Shown: positions 1 through 9,499, counted from the stretch's first letter. The stretch is 64,000 bases of DNA from Methanobacteriota archaeon (GCA_023393455.1 JAEWLJ010000005.1:35519-99518), one strand, 5' to 3'. The notes: generated by a model from the sequence alone, not told the origin. Made by a program: numbers and translations.

Positions 1-99
1 TTCGTTTCCGAGCGACTGCGATGAGAGCCAGATCGGCCCCCGGCACCCGCCGAGCAGGGCAACCGTCTTCAACGACTGCAGATCTTCCGCTTCGACCAT
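1..99 (-). CDS. ribK: Riboflavin kinase, CTP-dependent (N-terminal part, cut by window edge)
   Basis: Reading leftward, an ATG at 99 opens a frame that runs off the left edge after 33 codons. The visible residues (MVEAEDLQSLKTVALLGG, then WLSSQSLGNE) look like the winged-helix domain that precedes the CTP-dependent riboflavin kinase domain (DUF120, archaeal RibK) in methanogens. That enzyme makes FMN from riboflavin, with CTP as phosphate donor. An in-frame ATG at 120 is also possible. The TATA-like element centred near 125 sits about 26 bp from base 99, which fits leaderless initiation at 99. Only the N-terminus is visible, so the kinase domain itself is inferred. Confidence 0.6.
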   Translation of the reverse strand, partial: MVEAEDLQSLKTVALLGGCRGPIWLSSQSLGNE

Positions 100-117
100 T
101 GTATCAGAATTGAGATG

Positions 118-131
118 CATACTATATACGG
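118..131 (-). promoter_or_regulatory. TATA-box-like promoter of the riboflavin kinase gene
   Basis: On the minus strand the bases read CCCGTATATAGTATG. The TATA-like core is about 26 bp upstream of the ATG at 99, the usual archaeal TATA-to-start distance for a leaderless message. Confidence 0.4.
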
Positions 132-184
132 GTTGCGCAACGAGCCCGCACCCCCCGACTTCGTGAAATGTCGAAGAGGTATAC

Positions 185-200
185 GCTAATTATTTAAGCC
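185..200 (+). promoter_or_regulatory. TATA-box-like promoter of the mevalonate operon
   Basis: The AT-rich stretch CTAATTATTTAAGCC lies 25-35 bp before the ATG at 222 in an otherwise GC-rich spacer. It is the best TATA candidate for the regulator-hmgB-thiolase-DUF35 operon and would give a very short leader. Confidence 0.45.
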
Positions 201-221
201 GAGGGTGCTGACATTATCCCT

Positions 222-932
222 ATGAAATCCGGGGTGCGGCATCAACTCGCCGAGAAGATGGCAGGGGAGATCACGCTCTCGGACTCACCGGGTCAGGCCC
301 TCAAGAAATGGCGGCAGAGTTTCAACATTCCTCCGGGAGTGCTCGCCGAACACCTGGAGGTCTCACCCTCAGTTATCAGCGACTACGAAAGCGGACGGCG
401 AAAGAGTCCGGGAACCGCCATCGTCGGCAAGATTGTCGACACGATCCTCTCTATCGACGAGGACAACGGCGGCCGTTACATCAACAAATTTGCAAAAATC
501 CTGTACAGTGAGTTCGACGAAGACGTCATCTACGACATCCACGAGTACGCATCTCCCGTGGCCCTCTCCGAGTTTGCGGAGGTCATCGGCGCCACGGCGC
601 TCTGCGGTTCGATGGACCAGACGGTCTACGGCTACACGGTGGTGAACAGCCTCAATGCGATCCTTCAGCTCTCTTCGAGCGAGTTCAACCGCATCTACGG
701 CTGGAGCACGGAGCGTGCCCTCATCTTCACCGAGGTCTCGACCGGGAAGTCCCCCATGGTGGCGATCCGGGTCACGCCCTTCAAGCCCCGCTGCGTGGTG
801 CTGCAGGGTCTCAGCCCGGACGAGGTCCACCCCCTGATCCCGGGCCTCGCGGAGCGCGACCGGATCACCGTACTCTGCACCGAGATGGACGTCGAGGCGA
901 TCATCAGTTCACTACGAGGAAAACTATGGTAG
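222..932 (+). CDS. HTH transcriptional regulator leading the mevalonate operon
   Basis: This 236-residue protein has a Cro/C1-type helix-turn-helix at about residues 25-70, including [19 protein letters not shown]. The remainder is a conserved archaeal domain of the COG1709-type predicted regulators. Its stop overlaps the HMG-CoA synthase start by 7 bp, so the two are translationally coupled. The position at the head of the operon suggests it senses something related to isoprenoid supply and regulates these genes, perhaps including itself. That role is inference from context; the HTH is seen directly. The ATG at 222 follows the TATA-like element closely. Confidence 0.8.
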   Translation: MKSGVRHQLAEKMAGEITLSDSPGQALKKWRQSFNIPPGVLAEHLEVSPSVISDYESGRRKSPGTAIVGKIVDTILSIDEDNGGRYINKFAKILYSEFDEDVIYDIHEYASPVALSEFAEVIGATALCGSMDQTVYGYTVVNSLNAILQLSSSEFNRIYGWSTERALIFTEVSTGKSPMVAIRVTPFKPRCVVLQGLSPDEVHPLIPGLAERDRITVLCTEMDVEAIISSLRGKLW

Positions 933-1978
933 GCATCTACTCATACGGCGTCTACATCCCGCGATACCGGATAAAAGTCCCGGAGATCACACGGGTATGG
1001 GGCGGCAATGCAAACGACGTCATGAGAGGTCTAGGGGTCTTTGAGAAATCCGTCCCCGATCTCGATGAAGACACAGCAACGATCGCCGTTGAGGCGGCAC
1101 GCGCCGCCCTCCGGCGGAGAACCGTCGACACCGAAGCCATCGGCGCCATCTACGTGGGGAGCGAGTCGCACCCCTACGCGGTCAAACCCACGGCCTGCAC
1201 GGTCGGCGAGGCGATCGGGGCGACCCCGAACATGACCGCTGCCGACTACGAGTTCGCGTGCAAGGCGGGAACAGCAGGCATCCAGACCTGCATGGGCATG
1301 GTCAAGAGCGGGATGATCCCGTTCGGGATCGCCATCGGCGCAGACGTGGCGCAGGGTGCTCCGGGCGACGCACTCGAGTACACGGCTGCCGCCGGTGGGG
1401 CCGCGTTCGTCATCGGCAGCGACGACGTCATCGCCGAGATCAACCACACCTGCTCGTTCACCACCGATACGCCCGACTTCTGGCGGCGTGAAGGGCAGAA
1501 CTACCCCCGCCACGGCGGGCGGTTCACCGGTGACCCCGGCTACTTCAAACATGTCCAGGGTGCGGCACGGCTGATGCTCGATACGATGAAGACAGGAGCG
1601 AAGGACTACGATTACGCCGTCTTCCACCAGCCAAACGCGAAGTTCCCGCAGCGGGTCGCGAAGATGCTCGGTTTCACCGAAGAGCAGATCCGCCCCGGCC
1701 TCGTCGTCCCGCGGCTCGGGAACACCTACTCGGGCTCGTCGATGATCGGGCTTGCGGCGACGCTGGATGTCGCAAAGCCGGGTGACCGGATCTTCGTCAC
1801 TTCGTTCGGCTCGGGGGCGGGAAGCGACGCCTTCGACATCACGGTGACCGACGCCATCGAGTCCGCCGGGTTCGACCGGGCGGCGGCGCCGGGCGTGGAG
1901 AGCCTCCTCGCGAACCCGACCTATCTCGACTATGCACTGTATGCCAAACACAAGGGAAAGATCGTGATGCAGAAATGA
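926..1978 (+). CDS. hmgB: Hydroxymethylglutaryl-CoA synthase
   Basis: The 350-residue length is typical of archaeal HMG-CoA synthase, which condenses acetyl-CoA with acetoacetyl-CoA at the entry to the mevalonate pathway for archaeal lipids. The catalytic triad is visible: Glu80 in VGSES, Cys112 in EFACKAGT and His234 in VFHQPNAKF. The gene overlaps the upstream regulator by 7 bp and the downstream thiolase by 4 bp (ATGA). In archaea this enzyme, the thiolase and a DUF35 protein form one channelling complex, and the three genes are consecutive here. Confidence 0.96.
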   Translation: MVGIYSYGVYIPRYRIKVPEITRVWGGNANDVMRGLGVFEKSVPDLDEDTATIAVEAARAALRRRTVDTEAIGAIYVGSESHPYAVKPTACTVGEAIGATPNMTAADYEFACKAGTAGIQTCMGMVKSGMIPFGIAIGADVAQGAPGDALEYTAAAGGAAFVIGSDDVIAEINHTCSFTTDTPDFWRREGQNYPRHGGRFTGDPGYFKHVQGAARLMLDTMKTGAKDYDYAVFHQPNAKFPQRVAKMLGFTEEQIRPGLVVPRLGNTYSGSSMIGLAATLDVAKPGDRIFVTSFGSGAGSDAFDITVTDAIESAGFDRAAAPGVESLLANPTYLDYALYAKHKGKIVMQK

Positions 1979-3135
1979 GAGACGTAGCAGTAATCGGAGT
2001 CGGGTGCACGGAGTTCGGGGAGCACTGGGGAACCTCGTTCCGCGACCTCTTTGTCAATGCCGGGGCGCTGGCGCTCGAGGATGCCGGTGTCACCGGCGAG
2101 AAGATCGACGCGCTCTACGTCGGGAACATGAGCGCCGGCCGGTTCGTCGAGCAGGAGCACATCGGAGCCCTTATCGCGGATTACGCCGGTTTGGCGAGCA
2201 ACAACGTCCCCTCGACCCGTGTGGAGGCGGCCTGCGCCTCCGGCGGTCTTGCCTTCCGCCAGGCGGTCATCGCGGTCGCGAGCGGGATGGAGGATATCGT
2301 CGTTGCGGCAGGCGTCGAGAAGATGACCGACGTCGGGACCGGGGCGAGCGTGGACATGCTCGCGAGCGCCGCTGACCGCGAGTGGGAGGGGTTCGCCGGG
2401 GCGACCTTCCCCGGGCTGTATGCGATGATCGCAACCGACTACATGCACCGCTACCCCCTCACCCGGGAGCAGCTTGCACAGGTCGCGGTCAAGAACCACG
2501 AGAACGGCGCAAGGAACCCGATCGCACAGTTCCAGAACCGTATCACAGTCGACACGGTGCTGAACTCCTCGCTCGTGGCCGACCCTCTGCGGCTCTTCGA
2601 CTGCTCGCCGATCACCGACGGTGCGGCGGCGGTCGTGGTGGTGCCGCTCGAGCGTGCCCGCGAGTTCACCGACTCACCGGTCCGGGTGCTTGCAAGCGCC
2701 CAGGCGAGCGACACCATCGCGCTCCACGACCGGCGGGACATCTCCACGATGGACGCCACGATCGCGGCGGGGAGAAGGGCGTTTGCTCAGGCGGGCCTCA
2801 CCCACAAGGATATCGGTATGGTGGAGGTCCACGACTGCTTTACGATCGCGGAGATCTGTGCGATCGAGGACCTCGGGTTCTGCAAGAAGGGCGAGGCAGG
2901 GAAACTCACCGCGGACGGGGCGACCGCCCTCAACGGGGAGATCCCGGTGAACACGAGCGGCGGCCTGAAGGCCTGCGGCCACCCGGTCGGTGCGACCGGG
3001 ATCAAGCAGATCTACGAGATCGTCAGCCAGCTCCGCGGCGAGGCCGGGGGCAGGCAGGTAGACGGGGAGATCGGTATGGCGCATAACGTCGGCGGCACCG
3101 GCGCGACGGTCGTCGTGCACATCCTGGGGGCCTAA
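1975..3135 (+). CDS. Acetyl-CoA C-acetyltransferase (archaeal thiolase)
   Basis: This 386-residue thiolase makes acetoacetyl-CoA from two acetyl-CoA. Cys87 in VEAACASGG is the acyl-accepting cysteine. HDCFT (near residue 285), His336 in [11 protein letters not shown] and the C-terminal [12 protein letters not shown] supply the rest of the active site. The C-terminal region lacks the usual second catalytic Cys-Gly pattern of bacterial thiolases, as is common in the archaeal complex form. Start and stop overlap or abut the neighbours (ATGA with hmgB; DUF35 gene 2 bp downstream), so the product probably acts in the thiolase-HMGCS-DUF35 complex. Confidence 0.95.
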   Translation: MRDVAVIGVGCTEFGEHWGTSFRDLFVNAGALALEDAGVTGEKIDALYVGNMSAGRFVEQEHIGALIADYAGLASNNVPSTRVEAACASGGLAFRQAVIAVASGMEDIVVAAGVEKMTDVGTGASVDMLASAADREWEGFAGATFPGLYAMIATDYMHRYPLTREQLAQVAVKNHENGARNPIAQFQNRITVDTVLNSSLVADPLRLFDCSPITDGAAAVVVVPLERAREFTDSPVRVLASAQASDTIALHDRRDISTMDATIAAGRRAFAQAGLTHKDIGMVEVHDCFTIAEICAIEDLGFCKKGEAGKLTADGATALNGEIPVNTSGGLKACGHPVGATGIKQIYEIVSQLRGEAGGRQVDGEIGMAHNVGGTGATVVVHILGA

Positions 3136-3137
3136 CA

Positions 3138-3530
3138 ATGTCGGTTTCACGGTTCTGGAGAAAGATCCCGCAGCGCTACAACCTCGTCGGGACTCAGTGC
3201 ACGACCTGCGGGCGGCACTTCTTCCCGCCCCGGTCGCTCTGCCCCGACTGCCGGCGGAGCGGCCAGATCACCGACCACAAGTTCACCGGCGAAGGCTCGG
3301 TCGTCACCTACACGGTGATCCGGTCGGCAAGCGACCAGTTCGAGCACACCACCCCCTACGTCCTCGCGATCGTCGAGCTCGACGAGGGGCCGAGGCTCAC
3401 CACCCAGGTCGCCTGTTCGCCCGAGGAGGCGAAGATCGGGATGCGGGTGAAGAGTGTCTTCCGCCGGATTGCGGCGGACGGCGAGAGCGGCACCATCCAC
3501 TACGGCACGAAGTTCGTGCCGGCAGAATAA
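3138..3530 (+). CDS. DUF35 / OB-fold acyl-CoA-binding scaffold protein
   Basis: The protein has 130 residues, with an N-terminal rubredoxin-like zinc ribbon (CTTCGRHFFPPRSLCPDC, residues about 21-38) followed by an OB-fold (GEGSVVTYTVI onward). This is the DUF35 architecture known to bridge thiolase and HMG-CoA synthase and to bind the CoA pantetheine arm. It begins 2 bp after the thiolase stop. A pyrimidine-rich stretch after the gene (about 3598-3611) could end the transcript. Confidence 0.92.
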   Translation: MSVSRFWRKIPQRYNLVGTQCTTCGRHFFPPRSLCPDCRRSGQITDHKFTGEGSVVTYTVIRSASDQFEHTTPYVLAIVELDEGPRLTTQVACSPEEAKIGMRVKSVFRRIAADGESGTIHYGTKFVPAE

Positions 3531-3595
3531 CTCCAACCATTTTGAGGGTAACGGGTCTCCCGCGCGCGGAGAGGGACCCGAACACGCTCTATACC

Positions 3596-3611
3596 CCCTA
3601 TTTTTCTTTTG
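3596..3611 (+). terminator. T-rich terminator candidate after the mevalonate operon
   Basis: The run CCCCCTATTTTTCTTTTG lies 65-80 bp after the DUF35 stop. Archaeal termination is often at oligo-T tracts without a stem, and no stem is evident here. Confidence 0.35.
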
Positions 3612-3686
3612 TGAACCCCGAGGCCCGGGATGAGAGAGGAAAGAACCGGTATACAAGACCGTAGGGGAGCGCTCCGCCCACCCTGA

Positions 3687-4619
3687 TCACTCCGCCCCTT
3701 TCTCCACGGTGATATCATACACCGCGTGCCACTTTCCCGGCGAGTATGTCCTGACCTGCCGCTCGGCGACCTCTCCCTGGGTAACCTCGCGGATCCGGGG
3801 GAGGTATTCGCCCTCCTGCTCCTCGAGGGCGTAGAGGTGGATCGTCCCGCCGTCCCGGCAGAGGGCAACCGCCGGCGGGAGGAACGCCGATGCGGCGAGC
3901 GGGAGGTTCATGACGATCCGGTCGAAGGGAGGAAACCCGAGCCGGGGGAGGTGCGCGGCGTCGGCGAGCATCGGGATGACGTTTCCGGTGCGGTTGAGCG
4001 CTATGTTCTCGACCAGGAGGTGGATTGCAGCAGGGTTGAGGTCAGCCGCGACGACGAGGGCCGCCTTCCCGGCGAGGGTGATCGCAAACGGCCCGACCCC
4101 GGCGAACATATCGAGCACCCGTTCGCCCTCCTCCATCGCACCGAGGACCCGCTGCCGCTCGGTCGAGAGCCGGGCGGAGAAGTAGGCGTTGGCGAGATCG
4201 ACGTCGAAGGAGTGGCCGTACTCCGTCACCCGGGTGCGGGTGGTGGGAGCGCCGGCGAGGACGGAGAACCGGCGGGTCCGGTACTCTCCCTCGACCGCAG
4301 TCTCGGGAAAGAGGACCGTCTCAAGCGACGGCCGGGATGCGAGCAGCCGCTCCGCGCCCCGGGGATCGTTCTCCTGCATGATCGCAATCCCTCCCACGAG
4401 TTCGTGACGGGGAAGGTCGATACGCTCCGGCACCGTCTCGAACTCGCACCGGGCGGCACCCGGGACCTCCTCCGTCACCGGGAGGAGGATGGCGTCACCC
4501 TCCGGGCGGGGGCGGAACCGCCGGTCGAGGAGCCCCTCCTCGAGCAGCCGGCGCCGCGTCCCTTCAGCCTCTCGTCTCGGCACCGCAAGGCACCACTGTT
4601 CTTCTCCCAGATCGACCAC
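3687..4619 (-). CDS. Class I SAM-dependent tRNA methyltransferase, Trm5 family
   Basis: The 310-residue protein carries SAM-binding motif I in VLDMFAGVGPFAITLA (near residue 165) and the Trm5 motif NLPLAA (near residue 240). An N-terminal region matches the small domain of archaeal Trm5. The family methylates N1 of G37 in tRNA or, in some archaea, modifies wyosine precursors; the sequence alone does not separate these. It is divergent from hmgA with only 35 bp between starts. The start at 4619 gives a plausible N-terminus (MVDLGEEQWCLAVPR). Confidence 0.85.
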   Translation of the reverse strand: MVDLGEEQWCLAVPRREAEGTRRRLLEEGLLDRRFRPRPEGDAILLPVTEEVPGAARCEFETVPERIDLPRHELVGGIAIMQENDPRGAERLLASRPSLETVLFPETAVEGEYRTRRFSVLAGAPTTRTRVTEYGHSFDVDLANAYFSARLSTERQRVLGAMEEGERVLDMFAGVGPFAITLAGKAALVVAADLNPAAIHLLVENIALNRTGNVIPMLADAAHLPRLGFPPFDRIVMNLPLAASAFLPPAVALCRDGGTIHLYALEEQEGEYLPRIREVTQGEVAERQVRTYSPGKWHAVYDITVEKGAE

Positions 4620-4654
4620 CAGCCATCTTTAGATATGAACTCTCATACTTATTC

Positions 4655-5863
4655 ATGGATGAGTATATCGAGAGGCTGAAAGAAGGCTCTCTCAAACTCT
4701 ACGCCCTTGAGAAGGAACTTCCTCCCCTGGATGCCGTCCGGGTGCGCCGGGCGTTCATCGAGGGGGAGACCGGCACCGCCCTCCCGAAGGTCGGGTCGTT
4801 CTCCATCGATATCGACCGGGTCGTAAAGCGCAACATCGAGAACATGATCGGCACCGTCCAGGTGCCGCTCGGTGTCGCGGGGCCGCTCCGGGTGAAGGGC
4901 GAGTACGCCGACGGGTCCTACTACCTCCCGCTCGCGACGACCGAAGGGGCACTCGTCGCCTCGGTGAACCGCGGCTGCTCCCTCATCACCCGGGCGGGGG
5001 GCGCGGACGTCCGGATCATGCGGGACGGGATGACCCGGGCGCCGGTCTTCGCCGCCCGCGATGTGGGTCACGCCCACGATGTAGCGGCCTGGGTCGAGAG
5101 CCACACCAGAGAGATCCGCGAGGCTGTCGAGAGCACCACGAAGCACGGCGAGTTCCGTGAAGCCACCACCTACGTCGCCGGTACAAGCGTCTTCGTCCGG
5201 CTCGAACTCGACACAAAAGACGCCATGGGGATGAACATGGCGACGATCGCGGGCCAGAAGGTCGGCGAACTGATCGAGCGGGAGACCGGCGCCCGCCTCG
5301 TTGCCACATCCGGGAACATGTGCACCGACAAGAAACCGGCGGCGATCAACCTGGTCAGGGGCCGGGGGAAGACCGTGGTCGCGGGCGTACGGCTCACCGA
5401 TGCGATGGTCGTGGATCTCCTGAAGACCGACGCGGAGACGCTCATCGAGGTCAATTACAGGAAAAATCTGGTGGGCTCGGCGCGGGCAGCCTCGTTCGGG
5501 TTCAACGCCCACGCGGCAAACGTCGTCGCCGCCACCTTCATCGCCTGCGGGCAGGACCCCGCCCACGTCGTCGAGGGGAGCACCGCGATCACCACCGTCG
5601 ACCGGGTGGACGGCGGGGTCTACGTCTCGGTCACCCTCCCGTCGCTCCCCGTGGGAACAGTCGGCGGCGGGACGGGGGTCGATACCCAGCAGGAGTGTCT
5701 TGCGATGCTCGGCGTCGCCGGGGGCGGCGACCCGCCGGGAGCCCACGCGAAGGCATTCTCAGAGATCATCGCCGCCGGGGTGCTCGCCGGCGAACTCTCC
5801 CTCCTCGGCGCCCTTGCGGCGCAACACCTCGCCCGGGCGCACCAGGAGCACGGGCGGGGGTAA
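4655..5863 (+). CDS. hmgA: Hydroxymethylglutaryl-CoA reductase (class I)
   Basis: This 402-residue class I HMG-CoA reductase reduces HMG-CoA to mevalonate with NADPH. Visible signatures are ENMIGTVQVPLGVAGPL, catalytic Glu97 in ATTEGALVAS, the lysine in CTDKKPAAINL, the aspartate in CGQDPAHVVEGS, GTVGGGTGVDTQ near the NADP site, and the C-terminal HLARAHQEH. It lies one gene away from the HMG-CoA synthase operon, so early mevalonate genes are clustered but not in one transcript. Confidence 0.97.
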   Translation: MDEYIERLKEGSLKLYALEKELPPLDAVRVRRAFIEGETGTALPKVGSFSIDIDRVVKRNIENMIGTVQVPLGVAGPLRVKGEYADGSYYLPLATTEGALVASVNRGCSLITRAGGADVRIMRDGMTRAPVFAARDVGHAHDVAAWVESHTREIREAVESTTKHGEFREATTYVAGTSVFVRLELDTKDAMGMNMATIAGQKVGELIERETGARLVATSGNMCTDKKPAAINLVRGRGKTVVAGVRLTDAMVVDLLKTDAETLIEVNYRKNLVGSARAASFGFNAHAANVVAATFIACGQDPAHVVEGSTAITTVDRVDGGVYVSVTLPSLPVGTVGGGTGVDTQQECLAMLGVAGGGDPPGAHAKAFSEIIAAGVLAGELSLLGALAAQHLARAHQEHGRG

Positions 5864-5875
5864 CAACCCCCTCTT

Positions 5876-6340
5876 TTAGAAACGGAACCACTTCATCATA
5901 ACGAGAGCGTCCTCCTCGTTCGCGTAGTATGCCGCGACCTGGAAGACCTCCCGGTAGCCGAGGCGTCGGTAGAACTCCTGCGCTCCGGTGTTCGTCACCC
6001 TGACCTCGAGCTGGACGGCGCTCGCCCCGAGGATGAGATACTCCTGCTCCAGGCGGCGGACGAGGTGCTGCCCGATCCCCTGGCGGCGGTATCCGGAGGC
6101 GACGGCGAGGTTCATGATATGCCCGTAGACCTCTTCCCCGGTATTTTCGACGCCGCCGGCGACGAAACCGGCCACGTCACCGTTGTTCTTTGCCACGAAG
6201 AAAGTCTCAGGGTAGCAAGCGAGCGATGTCTGGAGCGTCCGCTCGTCCCAGGGGTCGGTGAAGGACGCCCTCTCGACGGCGACTATCTGCGGGATGTCTG
6301 CGGGTTGTGCCCGGCGAATACTGAGTTGGAGCGGCATCAT
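5876..6340 (-). CDS. rimI: GNAT N-acetyltransferase, RimI/Ard1-like
   Basis: The frame contains a complete GNAT domain: RRAQPADIPQIVAVERASF, MNLAVASGYRRQGIGQHLV (the acetyl-CoA loop RRQGIG) and LEVRVTNTGAQEFYRRLGYRE. This pattern is that of RimI/NatA-type N-terminal protein acetyltransferases. I chose the tandem ATG at 6340/6337 over the ATG at 6406, because the domain starts at MPLQLSIRRA and an AGGAGGGAG sequence precedes it. The gene is divergent from the DUF1015 gene. The substrate protein is not predictable. Confidence 0.85.
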   Translation of the reverse strand: MMPLQLSIRRAQPADIPQIVAVERASFTDPWDERTLQTSLACYPETFFVAKNNGDVAGFVAGGVENTGEEVYGHIMNLAVASGYRRQGIGQHLVRRLEQEYLILGASAVQLEVRVTNTGAQEFYRRLGYREVFQVAAYYANEEDALVMMKWFRF

Positions 6341-6425
6341 AGTCTCGGTCTCTCCCTCCTGGAGTGCCCTAGCTAATATAGTCTCAGGAAACAAAATAGT
6401 AGGCACATACGAGGTGGCGGTATTT

Positions 6426-7688
6426 ATGGTTCAGATCTATCGTTTCGCGGCTGTCCGCCCGGGGCAGCAGTACTCCGAAGAGATTCCTTCCGTGCCCTAC
6501 GACGTGGTGACGGCAGAAGAGGCCCGGGAATGCATCGAGAAGAATCCCTTAAGCTTCCTCCGGGTCAGCCGGCCGGATGCCGAACTCCCCGACATACCCT
6601 CAAACGACGACCGGGTCTACCGGCGGTCGCGGGAGGTCTTCGACGGGATGCTCGCAGACGGTCTGATGCAGCGTGACCAGGAGGACGGCATGTACGTCTA
6701 CCGGGCGATCCAGGACGGCGAGGAGTTCGTCGGGCTGGTCTGCTGCGTGGGGACGGAGGACTACGAAAACCGGACGATCCGGCGGCACGAACTCACCCGG
6801 TACGACAAGGAGGAAGACCGGACACGGCACATCGACGTCGTCGGCGCGAACACCGGCCTTGTATTCCTGCTCTACCGAGACCCGGGGGAGATCTTCTCCC
6901 ACGTTCGATCCCTCATCGACGACGTGCAGCCCGACGGGAGCACCACGACTGCTTCAGGCGTGCTCCACGAGGTCTACCGGGTCGCCGACGAGGCCGCTCT
7001 CGCTCGCCTTGAGGGCCTCTTTGCGGCGGTGCCGGAGACTTACATCGCCGACGGGCACCACCGCGCCAAATCGGCGGTGAACGTGGCGGAGCGCCGCCGG
7101 AACGAGGGGCGGTTCACCGAAGAGACCGGGAAGTTCATGGTGGTCCTCTTCGCCCACGACCGCGTCCGCATCCACGGCTACAGCAGGCTTGTCACCGACC
7201 TCGGCGGCTACACCCTTCCGGGGCTCATCGATGCGCTCTTAACGGCGGGCTGGAACGTCCGCCCCTACGGGAAGGTCGACGCAACGGGTTACCAGATCCA
7301 GCCGCTCGCGGCCGGGGGCGCTCCCGCCCACGTCATGCACTTCTACCTGGAGAAGACCTGGTACGAGGTTTCCCGGCCGGTCGCGGACCCCGGCGACCTT
7401 ATCGGGTCGCTCGACGTCTCGGTTCTCCAGAAAGATGTCCTCGAAGGGATGCTTGGCATCTCCGACCCGCGGGGCGACCCGAGGCTCCACTACATGGGCG
7501 GGGCAAAACCCCTCCGTGAACTCGAGTGCCTCGTAGATGACGGCAAATACGCCTTTGCGGTAGCGATGCAGCCGGTGCCGGTCGAGACGGTGCTCGCGAT
7601 CGCCGATAGCGACGGTGTCATGCCCCCGAAATCCACCTGGTTCGAGCCGAAACTCCTCTCGGGGCTTGTCGTCCACACCATCGATTAA
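6426..7688 (+). CDS. DUF1015 family protein
   Basis: This 420-residue protein belongs to the widespread uncharacterised DUF1015 family. Typical elements are the N-terminal FAAVRPGQQYSEEIPSVPYDVV, the central YIADGHHRAKSAV and the C-terminal PPKSTWFEPKLLSGLVVH. The DGHHR box resembles the nucleotide-binding box of ParB/sulfiredoxin-like serine kinases, but that link is my inference and no function is assigned. The open frame extends upstream to 6258, but ATG 6426 follows a GAGGTGG ribosome site and begins the conserved part. hisG follows 45 bp later. Confidence 0.85.
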   Translation: MVQIYRFAAVRPGQQYSEEIPSVPYDVVTAEEARECIEKNPLSFLRVSRPDAELPDIPSNDDRVYRRSREVFDGMLADGLMQRDQEDGMYVYRAIQDGEEFVGLVCCVGTEDYENRTIRRHELTRYDKEEDRTRHIDVVGANTGLVFLLYRDPGEIFSHVRSLIDDVQPDGSTTTASGVLHEVYRVADEAALARLEGLFAAVPETYIADGHHRAKSAVNVAERRRNEGRFTEETGKFMVVLFAHDRVRIHGYSRLVTDLGGYTLPGLIDALLTAGWNVRPYGKVDATGYQIQPLAAGGAPAHVMHFYLEKTWYEVSRPVADPGDLIGSLDVSVLQKDVLEGMLGISDPRGDPRLHYMGGAKPLRELECLVDDGKYAFAVAMQPVPVETVLAIADSDGVMPPKSTWFEPKLLSGLVVHTID

Positions 7689-7732
7689 ATCCAGATCACC
7701 ACCTTTAACTCCTTTTTGCCCGATCATCTCTT

Positions 7733-8605
7733 ATGATCACGATTGCGCTCCCGAAGGGGAGCCTTGAGGCGCAGACGCTCCAGCTCTTCAAGGAGGCGGA
7801 CCTCGAGGTCAGGCGAACCGACCGCGACTACAACCCCCGGATCAACGATCCCCGGATCGGGAAGGTGAAGATCCTCCGGCCGCAGGAGATCCCCCTCTAC
7901 GTCCAGATGGGCTACTTCGATCTCGGGATATCGGGGCTCGACTGGGTCCAGGAGAGCGGTGCCGACGTCGTCGAGGTCGCAAACCTCTCCTACAGCAAGA
8001 CCGGCGACGGGAACGTCAAGATCGTGGTCGCGGTCCACCGCGACGAGCCGATAGAGGACGTCGCCGCCATCCGCCCGGAGAGCCGCGTGACGACCGAGTA
8101 CCCGCGGATCACGGAGCGGTTCTTCTCGGAACTCGGGGTGCCGGTCAGGCTCTTTCCCTCCTATGGGGCGTCCGAGGCGAAGGTTCCCGACCTGATGGAC
8201 GTCGTCGTCGACCTCACGGAGACCGGGAGCACGCTCAAGAAGAACGGACTCAAGATCGTCGGGCAGATCATGGAGTCGCACACCGCGCTCCTTGCGAATC
8301 GCGACTCACTCCTCGACCCGGAGAAGCGCCGGGAGATCGACGAGATCACGACCCTCCTCCTCGGGGTGATCGAGGCGCGCCACCAGGTGCTCCTGACGAT
8401 GAACGTCCCCTCGGCCGCGCTCGACCGCGTCATCGAGGTCCTCCCTGCGATGAAGAAGCCCACCGTCGGCAGGCTGCACGGCATCGACTACTTCAGTATC
8501 CAGACGGTGGTGCAGAAAGGGCTTGTGAACTGTCTCATCCCGCCGCTCAAGGCCGCGGGGGCCGAGGACATCCTCGAGATCCCGATAACAAAAATAGTGC
8601 GGTGA
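7733..8605 (+). CDS. hisG: ATP phosphoribosyltransferase, long form
   Basis: The enzyme catalyses the first step of histidine synthesis, joining ATP and PRPP. At 290 residues it is the long form that works without HisZ. The N-terminal catalytic part includes IALPKGSLEAQTLQLF, LGISGLDWVQESGADVVE and the PRPP loop VVDLTETGSTLKKNGL. The C-terminal ACT-like part that binds histidine runs from about residue 210 (GVIEARHQVLLTMNVPS) to the end. No other his genes are in the window. Confidence 0.97.
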   Translation: MITIALPKGSLEAQTLQLFKEADLEVRRTDRDYNPRINDPRIGKVKILRPQEIPLYVQMGYFDLGISGLDWVQESGADVVEVANLSYSKTGDGNVKIVVAVHRDEPIEDVAAIRPESRVTTEYPRITERFFSELGVPVRLFPSYGASEAKVPDLMDVVVDLTETGSTLKKNGLKIVGQIMESHTALLANRDSLLDPEKRREIDEITTLLLGVIEARHQVLLTMNVPSAALDRVIEVLPAMKKPTVGRLHGIDYFSIQTVVQKGLVNCLIPPLKAAGAEDILEIPITKIVR

Positions 8606-8609
8606 CCCC

Positions 8610-9251
8610 TCACCCACGCCGGGAGTACTCCCGCGAGCAGGCGTAGCAGACAAACTGCCCGTCCTCGACCCTGACGCGGGACTCGGCGGTCATCTCGCCG
8701 CATCTTGCGCATGGCACCGACCGGAATATCCTGGCCCGTTCGGGGATCTCGGGATCGACCTCGTGGATGATGAAGAGGTCCTCGGCGGGCGCCTTTCTGA
8801 TGGCATCGACGACCTTCTTCATCCGCTCGTGGAACTCGGCGTGCTCCGCGCCGGTCGCCTGCCCCTGCATCACCCGCGCCCGGAGCGGCGCAAACTCCGG
8901 GTCAAGCGAGTCGATGTCGAATGACGGGTTCGAGACCACCCGGACTGCGGCCCCGGTTTTGCGGTTGATGAACGTGAACGCGTGCTTGCCGTGATCCTTG
9001 AAGAGGAGGTTTCCTTTTCCTGCGGTGCAGCCGGTGAGAACCTGGATGGCATCGACGCCGCAGGCATCGGTCTCGGCGATGGTGACGAGTTCCTCGTCTT
9101 CTGAGCGCCCGGACCGGAGCCGCGCGAGGGCGATCTCTGCTGCCCGGTAGCCCGTCGCGAGACCGGGGCAGATGTGGCCGTGGAAGGCGACCGCTTCGGC
9201 GAACCGGTCATCTGCTTCTCCCGGCGTGCCGGGGGGAATGGTGGTACACAT
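8610..9251 (-). CDS. FmdE/FwdE-family zinc protein
   Basis: The 213-residue protein has the FmdE (formylmethanofuran dehydrogenase subunit E) domain: FHGHICPGLATGYRAAEIAL, the Cys/Asp metal loop AETDACGVDAIQVLTGCT and KGNLLFKDHGKHAFTF. It ends in a treble-clef-like zinc site (CARCGEMTAESR...CYAC). Such proteins accompany methanogen dehydrogenases but also occur free-standing, as here, with no fwd/fmd genes nearby. The exact role is unknown. Its stop lies 4 bp from the convergent hisG stop. Confidence 0.85.
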   Translation of the reverse strand: MCTTIPPGTPGEADDRFAEAVAFHGHICPGLATGYRAAEIALARLRSGRSEDEELVTIAETDACGVDAIQVLTGCTAGKGNLLFKDHGKHAFTFINRKTGAAVRVVSNPSFDIDSLDPEFAPLRARVMQGQATGAEHAEFHERMKKVVDAIRKAPAEDLFIIHEVDPEIPERARIFRSVPCARCGEMTAESRVRVEDGQFVCYACSREYSRRG

Positions 9252-9499
9252 ATGCTTACCCTGCCTGAGACGTTGTTACGAACTTGCGGATATATGTTAC
9301 GATAGCGCGCCGGAGCCCGCGGCCGCCAGAGGCGAACATATAAGGGTGGACCCCTCCCGCCCGGCGAGTCCGCGGGCGGGATGAAATAATTTTGCATTAG
9401 GCTGCCTGTACGTTTCCAATATCTCGATTCATGGGCAAATCTTTGAAGGTACAAGTAAGGGGGTTATTTATATGGCCTGGAGCATAATGACTGCTTTAC
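9252..9499. other. Intergenic region between FmdE-like gene and pilin-like operon
   Basis: This 248-bp AT-richer spacer separates divergent genes. Near the right end, GGTTATTTATATGG (about 9462-9475) is a good TATA box placed about 30 bp before the ATG at 9500. A GATATATGTTACG element (about 9288-9300) could serve the leftward FmdE-like gene. No RNA gene or repeat was seen. Confidence 0.4.
9462..9475 (+). promoter_or_regulatory. TATA-box-like promoter of the pilin-like operon
   Basis: GGTTATTTATATGG is centred about 31 bp upstream of the ATG at 9500, giving an almost leaderless message for the first gene of the six-gene operon. Confidence 0.5.

Noticed and set aside
9242..9258. TACACATATGCTTA resembles the shared operator
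   Set aside because: It overlaps the start codon and second codon of the FmdE-like gene, so the similarity is explained by coding sequence; half the palindrome is lost.
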